36,753 nucleotides of DNA, from the NCBI GenBank assembly GCA_026400535.1, contig JAPLOU010000026.1:1-36753 (forward strand), written 5' to 3'. This document shows positions 8,015 to 16,591 of this stretch, in pieces. This DNA comes from Hyphomicrobiales bacterium. GTDB lineage: Bacteria > Pseudomonadota > Alphaproteobacteria > Rhizobiales > Beijerinckiaceae. How positions within the stretch are numbered: the stretch's first letter is position 1; every line of letters starts with the position of its first letter. The translations under genes and the position numbers were made by a program. A model generated the notes under the pieces. That model was not told where the DNA came from and made no database searches. It saw nothing but the letters and a program-made list of their open reading frames with translations.

Positions 8015-9559
8015 ATGTCGAGCACGCGCGTTGTCATCATTGGCGCCGGGATGGGCGGCCTCAGCGCGGCGCTGCGGCTTGCTGCGAAGGGCCTTCATGT
8101 CACGGTGCTCGAGCGGGCCGCTCAGCCGGGCGGCAAGATGCGTCAATTGAGCCCCGCAGGCCTCGCGATGGATGCGGGCCCGACCGTTTTCACGATGCGT
8201 CATGTCTTCGAAACGCTGTTTGACGAGGCAGGCGCCAGCCTCGATGACCATGTGCGGCTGCATCCGCTGACGATCCTCGCCCGCCACGCTTGGGCGGACG
8301 GGGGGCGGCTCGACCTGTACGCGAGCGTGGAGGCCTCAGCCCAAGCCATCGGCGATTTCGCAGGAGCGGCGGAAGCGCACCGGTTCAGCGCCTTCGCAGC
8401 GGAGACACGCGCGATCTACTCCATGCTTGACCGCAGCTTCATGCGCGCGCCGAAGCCGGACATGGCCGGGCTGGCCCGCAATCTGTGGCGGGATGGACTG
8501 CGCAACCCGCTTGACCTGCTGCGCATGCGGCCCTTCGAAACCATGTGGGCGGCCCTGTCGCGCAGCTTCAATGAGCCGCGGCTGCGCCAGCTCTTCGGCC
8601 GCTATGCCACCTATTGCGGCTCCTCACCGTTTCAGTCCCCGGCCACGCTGATGCTGATCGCCCATGCCGAGCAGAAGGGCGTCTGGAGCGTGGATGGCGG
8701 GATGCATGCGTTGGCCAGGGCTATCGCCGCTCTGGCCGAAGCCAAAGGGGCGAGCTTTCGCTACAACGCGCATGTCAACGCCATCAGGACCAGCGGCGGG
8801 ACGGTCGACGCGGTTGCGCTTTCGACCGGCGAGGTCATCCCGGCGGGTGCGGTGATTTTCAATGGCGACTGCGCGGCGCTGGGCGAGGGCCTTCTGGGTC
8901 CCGCAGTCAGGCGGGCGGCGCCGCGTGCGCAGGTGAAGCGGCGCTCGTTGTCGGCCATCGTCAGTTGCAGGGCCACGCGCACGGGCGGCTTTCCCCTGAT
9001 CCGGCACAATGTCTTCTTCAGCGCCGACTATCCGGCCGAGTTCCGTGACGTCTTCGGGCAAGGCCGCGTTCCGGCCGAGCCGACCGTTTATATCTGCGCA
9101 CAAGACCGCAGTGACGACGGACTACCGGAAACAGGCCGGGCCGAACGGCTGCTTTGTCTCATCAATGCGCCGGCCAATGGCGACACACAGGTTTACGACG
9201 ACAGGGAGATCGCGCGATGCGAGGACAGGGCGGCGCGGCTGATGGCGGCCTGCGGGCTGACGCTGCATCCGGGGCCATCGGAAACAACCAGTCCGTCCGG
9301 ATTTCATGCCCTGTTTCCGGCAACCGGTGGCGGCCTGTACGGTCAGGCGAGCCATGGCTGGCAGGCCTCGTTCCGGAGGCCGGGTGCGCGGACCTCAGTG
9401 CCGGGCCTCTATCTGGCGGGGGGCAGCGTGCATCCGGGGCCGGGCGTGCCGATGGCGGCGCTCTCGGGCATGACGGCGGCGGACAGCCTTCTCAGGGACC
9501 GGACTTCGCGGCAGCCGTCCCGGATGGCGGTTACCGCTGGTGGTATGTCGACGCCCTGA
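8015..9559 (+). CDS. crtD: crtD, hydroxyneurosporene/methoxyneurosporene desaturase
   Basis: Encodes a 514-residue FAD-dependent desaturase of the CrtI/CrtD family that introduces the C3,4 double bond in 1-hydroxy or methoxy carotenoids. The dinucleotide-binding motif VVIIGAGMGGLSAALRLA opens the protein (residues 5-22), followed by PGGKM and the C-terminal FAD-associated VPGLYLAGGSVHPGPGVPMAALSG. The start at 8015 has CAGGAG upstream; an upstream in-frame start at 7943 lies in the promoter region and adds no family sequence. The last part overlaps the reading frame of crtC, whose conserved N-terminus begins before the crtD stop. Confidence 0.92.
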   Translation: MSSTRVVIIGAGMGGLSAALRLAAKGLHVTVLERAAQPGGKMRQLSPAGLAMDAGPTVFTMRHVFETLFDEAGASLDDHVRLHPLTILARHAWADGGRLDLYASVEASAQAIGDFAGAAEAHRFSAFAAETRAIYSMLDRSFMRAPKPDMAGLARNLWRDGLRNPLDLLRMRPFETMWAALSRSFNEPRLRQLFGRYATYCGSSPFQSPATLMLIAHAEQKGVWSVDGGMHALARAIAALAEAKGASFRYNAHVNAIRTSGGTVDAVALSTGEVIPAGAVIFNGDCAALGEGLLGPAVRRAAPRAQVKRRSLSAIVSCRATRTGGFPLIRHNVFFSADYPAEFRDVFGQGRVPAEPTVYICAQDRSDDGLPETGRAERLLCLINAPANGDTQVYDDREIARCEDRAARLMAACGLTLHPGPSETTSPSGFHALFPATGGGLYGQASHGWQASFRRPGARTSVPGLYLAGGSVHPGPGVPMAALSGMTAADSLLRDRTSRQPSRMAVTAGGMSTP

Positions 9560-10422
9560 GTGATGACGGCCGGCACGGCCTCGTCATCATCGCCTTTGTC
9601 GGCAGCGTGTTCTCGCCCTACTATGCCCGCGCCCTGCGGCAGGGCCCGGCGCGAGCCGAGAACCATGCCGCGATCAACGTGGCGCTGTACGGGCGTGGCG
9701 GGCATCACTGGGCGATGACGGAACGCGGACAGGGCGCGTTGGCGAGGACAGCGGACAGCTACAGGCTTGGCCCCAGTTCGCTGGAGTGGGACGGCCGTGG
9801 CCTGACGATCCGCATCCAGGAGCGGACATCGCCCTATGGCCTGCCGCTGCGGGGAACAATCCGGCTCGACGCCGGCGCCCTGCTGTCACAGCGCTACCCC
9901 CTCGATGCGGCCGGCCGGCATCACTGGCAGCCGCTTCAGCCAGCCGCGCGGGTCAGCGTCGCCGTCGACCAGCCGGGCCAGAGCTGGGAGGGTCATGGCT
10001 ACTTCGACATGAATGACGGCACGCGGCCCCTGATCGCTGACTTCCAGAGCTGGGACTGGGCCCGGGGCCTGACACGCCAAGGCCCGGTGCTGCTCTATGA
10101 CGTCACGCGCCTCGATGGTTCAAGCCAGCATCTGGCGCTCAGGATGGGGCCGGATGGCCGGCTTCAGGACTTCGAACCACCGCCGCTGGCACGGCTCGGC
10201 ACCACGCCCTGGCGCATGCCGCGCCAGACCCGCTGCGCTTCGAACCAGAGGCCCAGGGTGCTGATGACCCTCGAAGATACCCCGTTCTACGCGCGCTCGG
10301 TGATCGCCAGCCATCTGGCCGGCGAGGACGTCACGCTGATGCATGAGAGCGTCTCGCTTGCCAATCTTCAGAAACGCTGGGTCGAGACGCTGATGCCGTT
10401 CCGCATGCCGCGACGGGCCTGA
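9217..10422 (+). CDS. crtC: crtC, acyclic carotenoid 1,2-hydratase (start uncertain)
   Basis: Encodes hydroxyneurosporene synthase, which adds water to the terminal double bond of acyclic carotenes before CrtD and CrtF act. Family sequence is clear from about 9499: GPDF, then GGYRWWYVDALSDDGRHGL, IIAFVGSVFSPYYARA, INVALYG and WAMTERG. The start is a problem. In this frame the only ATG/GTG/TTG codons near the conserved N-terminus are ATG 9217 (used here; 401 residues, overlapping crtD by 343 bases, with about 94 residues lacking CrtC similarity) and GTG 9607 (271 residues, which loses the conserved WWYVDALSDDG). A non-standard start, a frameshift, or a sequence error are alternatives. The product identity is secure, the 5' end is not. 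Confidence 0.85.
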   Translation: MRGQGGAADGGLRADAASGAIGNNQSVRISCPVSGNRWRPVRSGEPWLAGLVPEAGCADLSAGPLSGGGQRASGAGRADGGALGHDGGGQPSQGPDFAAAVPDGGYRWWYVDALSDDGRHGLVIIAFVGSVFSPYYARALRQGPARAENHAAINVALYGRGGHHWAMTERGQGALARTADSYRLGPSSLEWDGRGLTIRIQERTSPYGLPLRGTIRLDAGALLSQRYPLDAAGRHHWQPLQPAARVSVAVDQPGQSWEGHGYFDMNDGTRPLIADFQSWDWARGLTRQGPVLLYDVTRLDGSSQHLALRMGPDGRLQDFEPPPLARLGTTPWRMPRQTRCASNQRPRVLMTLEDTPFYARSVIASHLAGEDVTLMHESVSLANLQKRWVETLMPFRMPRRA

Positions 10423-10437
10423 GCGTCAGGCTCAGGC
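10417..10437. terminator. Possible bidirectional hairpin between crtC and DUF3830 gene
   Basis: GCCTGAG and CTCAGGC form a 7-base perfect inverted repeat around a 7-base loop, spanning the stop codons of the two convergent genes. No U-run follows on either strand, so a classical intrinsic terminator is not shown; the position alone suggests a transcript end. Confidence 0.35.
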
Positions 10438-10845
10438 GAGATCAAAGCGGATATCCTGCGCGCCCTTGTAAAGCACCTCGCGTCCGAGCGTGTAGAGGTT
10501 CTCAAGGCCCGAGGTCAGGGTCAGGAAATGGTTGCCTGACAACTGCCCGGCCTTGGAGGCGAAGTTGACGCAGCCATAGGCGAGCAGGATCTCGGTTTCG
10601 CTGACGCCGCCCGGATACAGGATGATCTGCCCCGGCGACGGGTAGCTGGTGTTGTTCTCGTAGCCGACGCCGAAATCAAGATCGCCGAGCGGCACCCAGA
10701 CACCCTCGCCGCTCCAGCGCACGTGAATGATCCGGCTGATGAACGGCAGGTGCTTGAGAAAGGCGGCGCAGGTTTTCGGCGCGGCCTCGGTTTCCAGGCG
10801 CGCCCCGAAGACATAGGGACCGGCGCTGACCTTGATGTTCGACAT
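10432..10845 (-). CDS. DUF3830 family protein (cyclophilin-like fold)
   Basis: A 137-residue protein matching the DUF3830 family along its whole length: AAPKTCAAFLKHLPF, the IIHVRWSGEGVWVPLGDLDFG core, ENNTSYPSPGQIILYPGGVSETEILL and the end LYKGAQDIRF. The family is thought to have a cyclophilin-like fold; no reaction is established. The start at 10845 (MSNIKV) has AGGA about 8 bases upstream; an earlier in-frame start at 10872 is less likely. It is the last gene of the crtI-crtB segment, convergent with crtC. DUF3830 genes are not standard photosynthesis-cluster members, so its role here is unknown. Confidence 0.85.
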   Translation of the reverse strand: MSNIKVSAGPYVFGARLETEAAPKTCAAFLKHLPFISRIIHVRWSGEGVWVPLGDLDFGVGYENNTSYPSPGQIILYPGGVSETEILLAYGCVNFASKAGQLSGNHFLTLTSGLENLYTLGREVLYKGAQDIRFDLA

Positions 10846-10962
10846 GACAGATTCCTGATTGCAGAGCGACATTGACCACGCCCGGCCGAACGCCCGGCAT
10901 GGGTGGCTTATGGCCGAACTCCAAGGACTGATGCAAGCCCGGCGGCTCAGCCGGACGCATGC
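10846..10962 (-). other. Spacer between the 50-residue gene and DUF3830 gene
   Basis: This 117-base spacer has no gene. The 11-base direct repeat GCTCAGCCGGA occurs at 10945-10955 and 10961-10971 (second copy overlapping the upstream gene's stop codon). CGCCCGGC occurs twice nearby. No terminator with a U-run is visible, so read-through is plausible. Confidence 0.4.
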
Positions 10963-11115
10963 TCAGCCGGATTGCTGCATATCGCCGAGCTTGCGCTCTT
11001 TCTCTGCCAATTGCCGCTGGGCTTTGCGGATGTCGAGCAGTTGATGGGCGCAGACGGCAAAAATCACACCGAACACCAGCGCAAATTCCAGACCCTTGAA
11101 CAGTCCCTCGTCCAT
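10963..11115 (-). CDS. Small predicted membrane protein (50 residues)
   Basis: An open frame of 50 codons begins with ATG at 11115, preceded by GAGGAGAGG about 5 bases upstream, a strong ribosome site that supports real translation. Residues 9-27 (LEFALVFGVIFAVCAHQLL) form one predicted membrane helix, followed by a highly charged segment rich in Arg, Lys, Gln and Glu (30-48) that could be a short cytoplasmic amphipathic helix. It starts 50 bases after the crtB stop on the same strand and precedes the DUF3830 gene. I do not recognise the family; size and topology resemble small assembly subunits such as CcoQ-type proteins, but this is only an analogy. Confidence 0.6.
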   Translation of the reverse strand: MDEGLFKGLEFALVFGVIFAVCAHQLLDIRKAQRQLAEKERKLGDMQQSG

Positions 11116-11165
11116 GACACCTCTCCTCGTCAAATCAGGGGAGCGTTGCGGTTGCGCGCAACGCC

Positions 11166-12287
11166 CTAGCTGCGTCCGGCTTCGTTGAGCCGGCCCAGGT
11201 TGATGATCTCTTCACCGGCGTTTTCGCGCGCCAGGACTTTCTCGAACAGTTCGATCACACCGACAGTACGCCGGCGGAAACCGCGCAGCGGCCTGACCAG
11301 CGAGAAATCCTCGATCCGCCGCACCGGAGCCCGGCGCCGCTCGGTCGTGACGGCATCGATCAGGAACTGCACCTCGGCAAGGGCCGGAACCTCGGGGGGC
11401 GACGGACGCAGCCAACCCACCAGCGACAGGCCAGGAGCGCAGGCCCGGGCGACGAGGACCAGCTTGCGCGCCTTGGACACAACCGCCCGGCCTGTCACCG
11501 AGTCATGACCGCCCGCAGCGACCAGATGGCCAATTTCGGAATAGACCAGGCGGGCCGCGTGGATCGCTGAACGGCAATCAGGCGGCAACGCCCGGATTCC
11601 ACTCTGCGAGCGCCCGTAGAGCCCTTCAGCCACGGCCAGAAGCCGCCGCAGCACTGCTGCGATGCGTTGATCATAGACGGGGTTGGCCAGCCAGGCCTCG
11701 ACATCGACGCCCTCCTCGACGAGCCAGTCGCGCGGCAGATAGAGCCTGCCGTTGCGCGCGTCCTCGCCGACATCGCGGGCGATGTTGGTGAGTTGCATCG
11801 CAACGCCGAGATCGCAGGCGCGCGCCAGCGTCGCCGGATCGCGCTCGCCCATCAGCAAGGTCATGAGCACGCCCACGGTCGCGGCCACCCGCGCCGCATA
11901 GTCGAGCACGGATGACAGGTCGTCATAGCGCCGGCCTTCGATATCCCAGGCGAAGCCCTCGAGCAGCGCATCGAACACCGTGCGCGGCAGGGCGAAGCGG
12001 GCGACTTCCGCCGCCGTCGCCCGGTCGACCGGGTGATCGAAGGGCTGGCCGCGATAGATCCGCTCGAGGCGCAGATGCAGCTGGGCCAGTGCGGCGGCCG
12101 GATCGTCACTGAGGTCGACCGCGTCATCGGCGATGCGGCAGAAGGCGTACAGCGCGGTCGCGGGGTCGCGCACCGAGCGCGGCAGCAGCAGGGAGGCCGC
12201 GAAGAAGGATTTGGACCCGTGCCGCAGCAACTCGCGGCAGGCGTCCAGATCGGAGGGTCTTGCAGGTTCAGGCGAAGACTGACGCAT
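11166..12287 (-). CDS. crtB: crtB, phytoene synthase
   Basis: Encodes a 373-residue squalene/phytoene synthase that condenses two geranylgeranyl diphosphates to phytoene. The two aspartate-rich motifs are present: DDAVD at residues 54-58 within YAFCRIADDAVD, and DVGED at 172-176 within LTNIARDVGEDARNGRLYLPRDW. The start MRQSSPEP at 12287 was chosen because it puts the family N-terminus (ELLRHGSKSFFAASLLLP) at the right place; the frame runs further upstream inside crtI. It overlaps crtI by 20 bases, so the pair is coupled. Confidence 0.95.
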   Translation of the reverse strand: MRQSSPEPARPSDLDACRELLRHGSKSFFAASLLLPRSVRDPATALYAFCRIADDAVDLSDDPAAALAQLHLRLERIYRGQPFDHPVDRATAAEVARFALPRTVFDALLEGFAWDIEGRRYDDLSSVLDYAARVAATVGVLMTLLMGERDPATLARACDLGVAMQLTNIARDVGEDARNGRLYLPRDWLVEEGVDVEAWLANPVYDQRIAAVLRRLLAVAEGLYGRSQSGIRALPPDCRSAIHAARLVYSEIGHLVAAGGHDSVTGRAVVSKARKLVLVARACAPGLSLVGWLRPSPPEVPALAEVQFLIDAVTTERRRAPVRRIEDFSLVRPLRGFRRRTVGVIELFEKVLARENAGEEIINLGRLNEAGRS

Positions 12288-13791
12288 GGGGAATGACCTG
12301 ATCAAGAATGCGGGCGGAGGTGACGACACCGGGAAGACCAGCGCCCGGATGGGTGCCGGCGCCGACGAGGAACAGGTTTTCGATGTCTTCGGACTTGTTG
12401 TGCGGCCGGAAATAGGCGCTCTGGAGCAGGATCGGCTCCAGCCCGAAGGCTGCGCCGTGCACGGACAGCAGCTCATCGCGGAAGTCGTCCGGCGTCATCA
12501 CCTTGGAGGTGACGATCTCCTGTTCAAGTCCCGGCAGGATTGTCTCGGACAGTCGACTGGCGATCGCCTGACGATAGCTCTCCGCCTTGCCCGACCAGTC
12601 GGTCCCGCCCAGAAGATTGGGGACGGGCGCCAGCACATAGAAGGCGTCGCAGCCCTCCGGCGCCATCGACGGGTCGGTTGCGGTCGGCCGGTGCAGATAA
12701 AGGCTGAAATCCTCCGCCAGGATCTTCGTGTCGAAGATGTCCTTCAGGAGTTCCTTGTACCGCGGGCCGAGCACGATGGTGTGGTGCGGGACGTCGTCGT
12801 AGCGGCGCCTGGTGCCAAAGTACCAGACGAACAGGCTCATCGAGTAGCGCGCGCGGTCAAGCTTGGCGTTACTCCACTTGCTGCGGGCGCGGTCGGGCAG
12901 GAGGTTGCGATAGGTCCAGGCACTGTCGGCGTTGGAGACCACGATGTCGGCGGCGATCTCCTCGCCGGAGACAAGCTTCACGCCCTTCGCCGTTCGCCCT
13001 TCCAGCAGGATCTCGGCCACCGGGGCGCCGAAACGGATCAGCCCGCCCTGCCGCTCGATCAGCCGGACCATGCCCTGCGCCAGCGTGTGCGTGCCGCCCA
13101 TGGCATAGTGGACGCCAAAGGTGCGCTCGAGATAGGCGATCAGTCCATAGATCGCGCTGGCGCTGTAGGGATTGCCGCCGATGAAAAGCGGATGGAAGGA
13201 AAAGGCGATCCGCACCCGCTCATCCTTGATGTAGCTCGAGACCAGGCCGTGGATCGAGCGGTAGCCTTCAAGCCTGACAATGTCGGGCACCGACTTGATC
13301 AGGTCCATGACCGAGGAATATGGCATCGTGCCCATTTCCTCGAAGCCGATCTCGTAAAGGGTCTTGCTGCGCGCGAAGAAGCGCTCATAGCCCTCGACAT
13401 CGCCCGGCGACAGGCGTGCGATCTCGCGGCGCATGGCCGCGGGATCGCTGGAGGCGTCGAAGGTGGAGCCGTCATCGAAGCGCAGGCGGTAGAATGGCTC
13501 CATCGGCACAAGCGTCACGTCGTCCGCAAGCTTTCCGCCGCAGAACTGCCAGAGTTCCTCGAAGACAAAGGGCGCCGTAATGATGGTGGGACCGGCATCG
13601 AAGGAGAAACCGTCCTGCCTGAACATCCTGGCCCGTCCGCCGGGCTGGTCAAGCTTCTCGAGCACCGTGACCTGATAGCCGCGCGCGCACAGCCGGGCCG
13701 CGGCCGCGAGCCCGCCGAAGCCCGAGCCGATTACAGCCGCATGGGGTTTGGGATCGCCGGCGGGCAAGGGGTGGCGAAGCGGCATGGTCAT
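12268..13791 (-). CDS. crtI: crtI, phytoene desaturase
   Basis: Encodes a 507-residue FAD-dependent phytoene desaturase. The N-terminal dinucleotide fold AAVIGSGFGGLAAAARLCARGY (about residues 18-39), LEKLDQPGGRA, DAGPTI and the C-terminal LFLVGAGTHPGAGLPGVVTSA are the standard CrtI landmarks. The number of desaturation steps (three to neurosporene or four to lycopene) cannot be read from the sequence by eye; absence of crtA nearby fits a spirilloxanthin-type route. It overlaps bchO by four bases upstream and crtB by 20 bases downstream. Confidence 0.96.
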   Translation of the reverse strand: MTMPLRHPLPAGDPKPHAAVIGSGFGGLAAAARLCARGYQVTVLEKLDQPGGRARMFRQDGFSFDAGPTIITAPFVFEELWQFCGGKLADDVTLVPMEPFYRLRFDDGSTFDASSDPAAMRREIARLSPGDVEGYERFFARSKTLYEIGFEEMGTMPYSSVMDLIKSVPDIVRLEGYRSIHGLVSSYIKDERVRIAFSFHPLFIGGNPYSASAIYGLIAYLERTFGVHYAMGGTHTLAQGMVRLIERQGGLIRFGAPVAEILLEGRTAKGVKLVSGEEIAADIVVSNADSAWTYRNLLPDRARSKWSNAKLDRARYSMSLFVWYFGTRRRYDDVPHHTIVLGPRYKELLKDIFDTKILAEDFSLYLHRPTATDPSMAPEGCDAFYVLAPVPNLLGGTDWSGKAESYRQAIASRLSETILPGLEQEIVTSKVMTPDDFRDELLSVHGAAFGLEPILLQSAYFRPHNKSEDIENLFLVGAGTHPGAGLPGVVTSARILDQVIPHASVFA

Positions 13792-14792
13792 GAGGATTCC
13801 CCGGAGGCGAGAGCGCGGGCACGCCGTCCTGGCGCACCTGCCTGGTGATGGCTGGCACGATCGGCGGCCTGGTCGCCGGCCCTTCCCAGGTCCCTGCCCT
13901 CGGCGGCATCCAGTTCGAGCGGACGCCCCTCGAACGCGTCGGTGATCAGGCGTGCGACCAACCCGGGCTTCTCCTCATGGGCGAGATGACCGAGGCCCTT
14001 CAGCCGCACCAGATGGCTGCCGGGAAGCTGATCACGCGAGGCAAGCCCGTCGCCGGGTGGGACCATCTCGTCGAGCGCGCCAGACAGCAGGAGAACCTTG
14101 CACGGCACGCGCCCGAGATCATCGTTGAGCGAGGGCAGATCCCAGTTGGCCATCATCCCGAGTGCAGCCCCGACATGGGCGGGATTGCGCGCCAGGACGC
14201 GATACTGGGCGACGCCCTCCGGATCAAGCCTTGAGCCGGTGCGGCGCAACAGGTCGTCCACGACATTGGGGTCGGCGGCGCGCCAGGCGAAGAGGCTCGG
14301 CACGACCGGCATCAGGGCGAGAATGCGCGCGATCGGCGCGAAGACCTGGCCGGCAAGTCCAGGAAAGGGCTGGATGGCGCCGTTGAGACTGACGATCAGC
14401 TCCGGCGCGATCAGACGGTCGATGGCCATGCGCAGCAGGACCGCTGCCCCCGCCGAATGGCCGACAGCCAGCTTGGGCTTCAATCCCATCGCCGCAAGCA
14501 GGCTGGCAAGGGCGTCCGCCATGCCGATCAGATTGAGCCGCGCAAAGCCACCGTCCGATGTGAAGGCGTGCCCCGGCAAATCCGGTGCGATGACCGTGAA
14601 ATGCTTCGCCAGCAAAGGAGCGAGATCACGGAAGCTGTGCGTGCTGGCGCCCGTGCCGTGCAGCAGCAGTGCAACGGGGCCGGCCCCCATCACCTGCACA
14701 TGCCAGGTCAGGCCGCCAGCCTCGACGAAACGGCTGTGCTGGCGATTGGGCCAGGTCGCGCCGTCGCTGTTCCAGTCGAGCCGCGGGGTCAT
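13788..14792 (-). CDS. bchO: bchO, magnesium-chelatase associated alpha/beta hydrolase
   Basis: Encodes a 334-residue alpha/beta-hydrolase fold protein. BchO is found beside bchD and bchI and is thought to assist Mg insertion; its reaction is unknown. Seen are LLLHGTGASTHSFRDLAPLL, VIAPDLPGHAFT and the nucleophile elbow AVGHSAGAAVLL. The last ~45 residues form a charged Arg/Ala/Gly-rich tail beyond the hydrolase fold, likely disordered, and this tail is where the frame approaches crtI. The start overlaps the bchD stop (ATGA). Confidence 0.93.
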   Translation of the reverse strand: MTPRLDWNSDGATWPNRQHSRFVEAGGLTWHVQVMGAGPVALLLHGTGASTHSFRDLAPLLAKHFTVIAPDLPGHAFTSDGGFARLNLIGMADALASLLAAMGLKPKLAVGHSAGAAVLLRMAIDRLIAPELIVSLNGAIQPFPGLAGQVFAPIARILALMPVVPSLFAWRAADPNVVDDLLRRTGSRLDPEGVAQYRVLARNPAHVGAALGMMANWDLPSLNDDLGRVPCKVLLLSGALDEMVPPGDGLASRDQLPGSHLVRLKGLGHLAHEEKPGLVARLITDAFEGRPLELDAAEGRDLGRAGDQAADRASHHQAGAPGRRARALASGESS

Positions 14793-16591
14793 CGCGCGGC
14801 CACCGGCTGTGCCGCTGCGCTCGAGCGCACGGCGTCCGAGATCATCCGGGAACTGGCGCGGGGCAGCGGCAGGTAGGTCGCACCCATCTCCACCGCCAAC
14901 TGGCCGGCGCGTGGTTCGGGCCGGTTGGAGTTGTCCACCAGCAGCGTGCGCAGGCCCTGCGCCCTGATCGAGCGCGCGGCCATCGCTGCTTCGTCCATGG
15001 CCTGGGCCCTTCCGCCAACCCCCTCGCGGGTCACGTTGGCACGGCCATCGGTGATCATCACCAGTGTCGGGGTGCGGCCCTTGCGGCGCACCTCGTCGGC
15101 CATCAGGCCCGCGGCCATGATGCCGGCCGCAAGCGGCGTGCCGCCGCCTCCCGGAAGCGCAGCCAGTTCCTTCTTGGCGCGGTGCAGCGACCGCGTCGGC
15201 GGCAACAGGATATCGGCGCCAGTGCCGCGAAAGGCGATCAGGGCCACCTCGTCACGGCGGACATAGCAATCGGCGAGCAGCAGCTCGACCGCGCCCTTGG
15301 CCTCGCCGAGGCGTTCGAGCGCGGTCGAGCCCGAGGCGTCAACGACAAAGATCGTGGTCGTCTGCTTGCGGTCCCGGAACCGCTTGATCCGGAAATCGTC
15401 GCGGCGCACCGCGATGGTGGGGTGGGCGCGGTCGCCCGCGATCGCCTGCCTGCGCAGGCGCTGCCAGGGCGCCGCGGCCCGCAAGGTGTGCAGCAGGTCA
15501 AGGCGTACGCCGGAGCGTGGATCACCCCGCCGCGCGCCGATCGGCCGGCCGCGCCGGACGGTGTTCTGCGCCTCGCCGACCTTGCCGGTCTGTCCGGCGC
15601 GAAGGCGCTGGGCATTGGCCTGAAGCTGGGCCAGAAGCCCGGGCGGCAGGGCGGCAAGCGCTGCTTCCAGAACCGTGTCGTCCAGTGTCCGGACCTCGCC
15701 CTTGTCGTTCTCGGGCTGATCAGGCACCGGTTCACGGTCCTGATCCTGGGGGGGCGGTTCCGGCGCCGCCGCATCCTCGTCCGGCGCGTCCGACGCAGGC
15801 AGATGCAGGGCGCGGGGCGCAATCACGAGGCGGGCGGCCAGTGCGGCGTCCTCGTCCGTGATCGATTCGCGTCCGGCCAGGGCCGCCGAGGCGCGGGCCA
15901 CTTTCATCGCCAGCAGCGGCGCGCGGACCGAGCCCACGCCGAGGGCGGCGCAGGTTGCGCACAGGACTTCAATCAGGCTGTCCGGGCCCTGGATCGACGC
16001 GAGTCGCGAGCGGGCCGCCCGCATGTCATCAGCGCTGCGAACAGGCAGGGCAACGGCGAGGTCGCGATGCGACAGGGCGCGGAGGTCAAGGTCAAAGGCC
16101 GTGCGCTCTCGCAGCACGGCAGGAGGCCGATCATCCTCCGGCAGTCCCTCGTCGAGCGCAATGACCGCCAGCCGCGCATCGCTGTGGATGGTCATCCCGT
16201 CACGCTCGGCCACAACCTCGCCTGCATCCAGCGCCGCCGCAATGTGCGCTGCGGGGGTTCTGGCCAGCCGTTCGGCCATGGCCACTACCAGCACGCCGCC
16301 ATGGCTGCGGGCCAGCAGGCCACGCTGGGCAACACTGCGCCCGCCTGCAAGGGTTGCGCTCAGGTCAAGCCCGCCCAGAAGCTCGCCGTCACCGACATCG
16401 CAGGGCGCGCGCAGGACAGGCGCCCCCGCTGGCAGGACAGAGCGCAGACGGATCAACCAGGCATCGCGCACCGGACCAGCGCCGGCGCGCAGGACGCACC
16501 CGCCAAGACCGTCCGGATCGACAGCGATCAGATCGGCCGCACGGAGCGCGTCCTCCCAGATGGCAGCCGACCGTCCGGTCCCGTCGGTCAT
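14789..16591 (-). CDS. bchD: bchD, magnesium chelatase subunit D
   Basis: Encodes the 600-residue D subunit, which joins BchI in the AAA+ motor that drives Mg2+ insertion by BchH. An AAA-like N-terminal half without a good Walker A is followed by a long acidic/proline-rich linker (PEPPPQDQDREPVPDQPEND) and a C-terminal von Willebrand A domain with the MIDAS motif DASGST near residue 418 and ITDGRANVT further on. This order is diagnostic for BchD. Its start overlaps the bchI stop by one base and its stop overlaps the bchO start. Confidence 0.96.
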   Translation of the reverse strand: MTDGTGRSAAIWEDALRAADLIAVDPDGLGGCVLRAGAGPVRDAWLIRLRSVLPAGAPVLRAPCDVGDGELLGGLDLSATLAGGRSVAQRGLLARSHGGVLVVAMAERLARTPAAHIAAALDAGEVVAERDGMTIHSDARLAVIALDEGLPEDDRPPAVLRERTAFDLDLRALSHRDLAVALPVRSADDMRAARSRLASIQGPDSLIEVLCATCAALGVGSVRAPLLAMKVARASAALAGRESITDEDAALAARLVIAPRALHLPASDAPDEDAAAPEPPPQDQDREPVPDQPENDKGEVRTLDDTVLEAALAALPPGLLAQLQANAQRLRAGQTGKVGEAQNTVRRGRPIGARRGDPRSGVRLDLLHTLRAAAPWQRLRRQAIAGDRAHPTIAVRRDDFRIKRFRDRKQTTTIFVVDASGSTALERLGEAKGAVELLLADCYVRRDEVALIAFRGTGADILLPPTRSLHRAKKELAALPGGGGTPLAAGIMAAGLMADEVRRKGRTPTLVMITDGRANVTREGVGGRAQAMDEAAMAARSIRAQGLRTLLVDNSNRPEPRAGQLAVEMGATYLPLPRASSRMISDAVRSSAAAQPVAAR

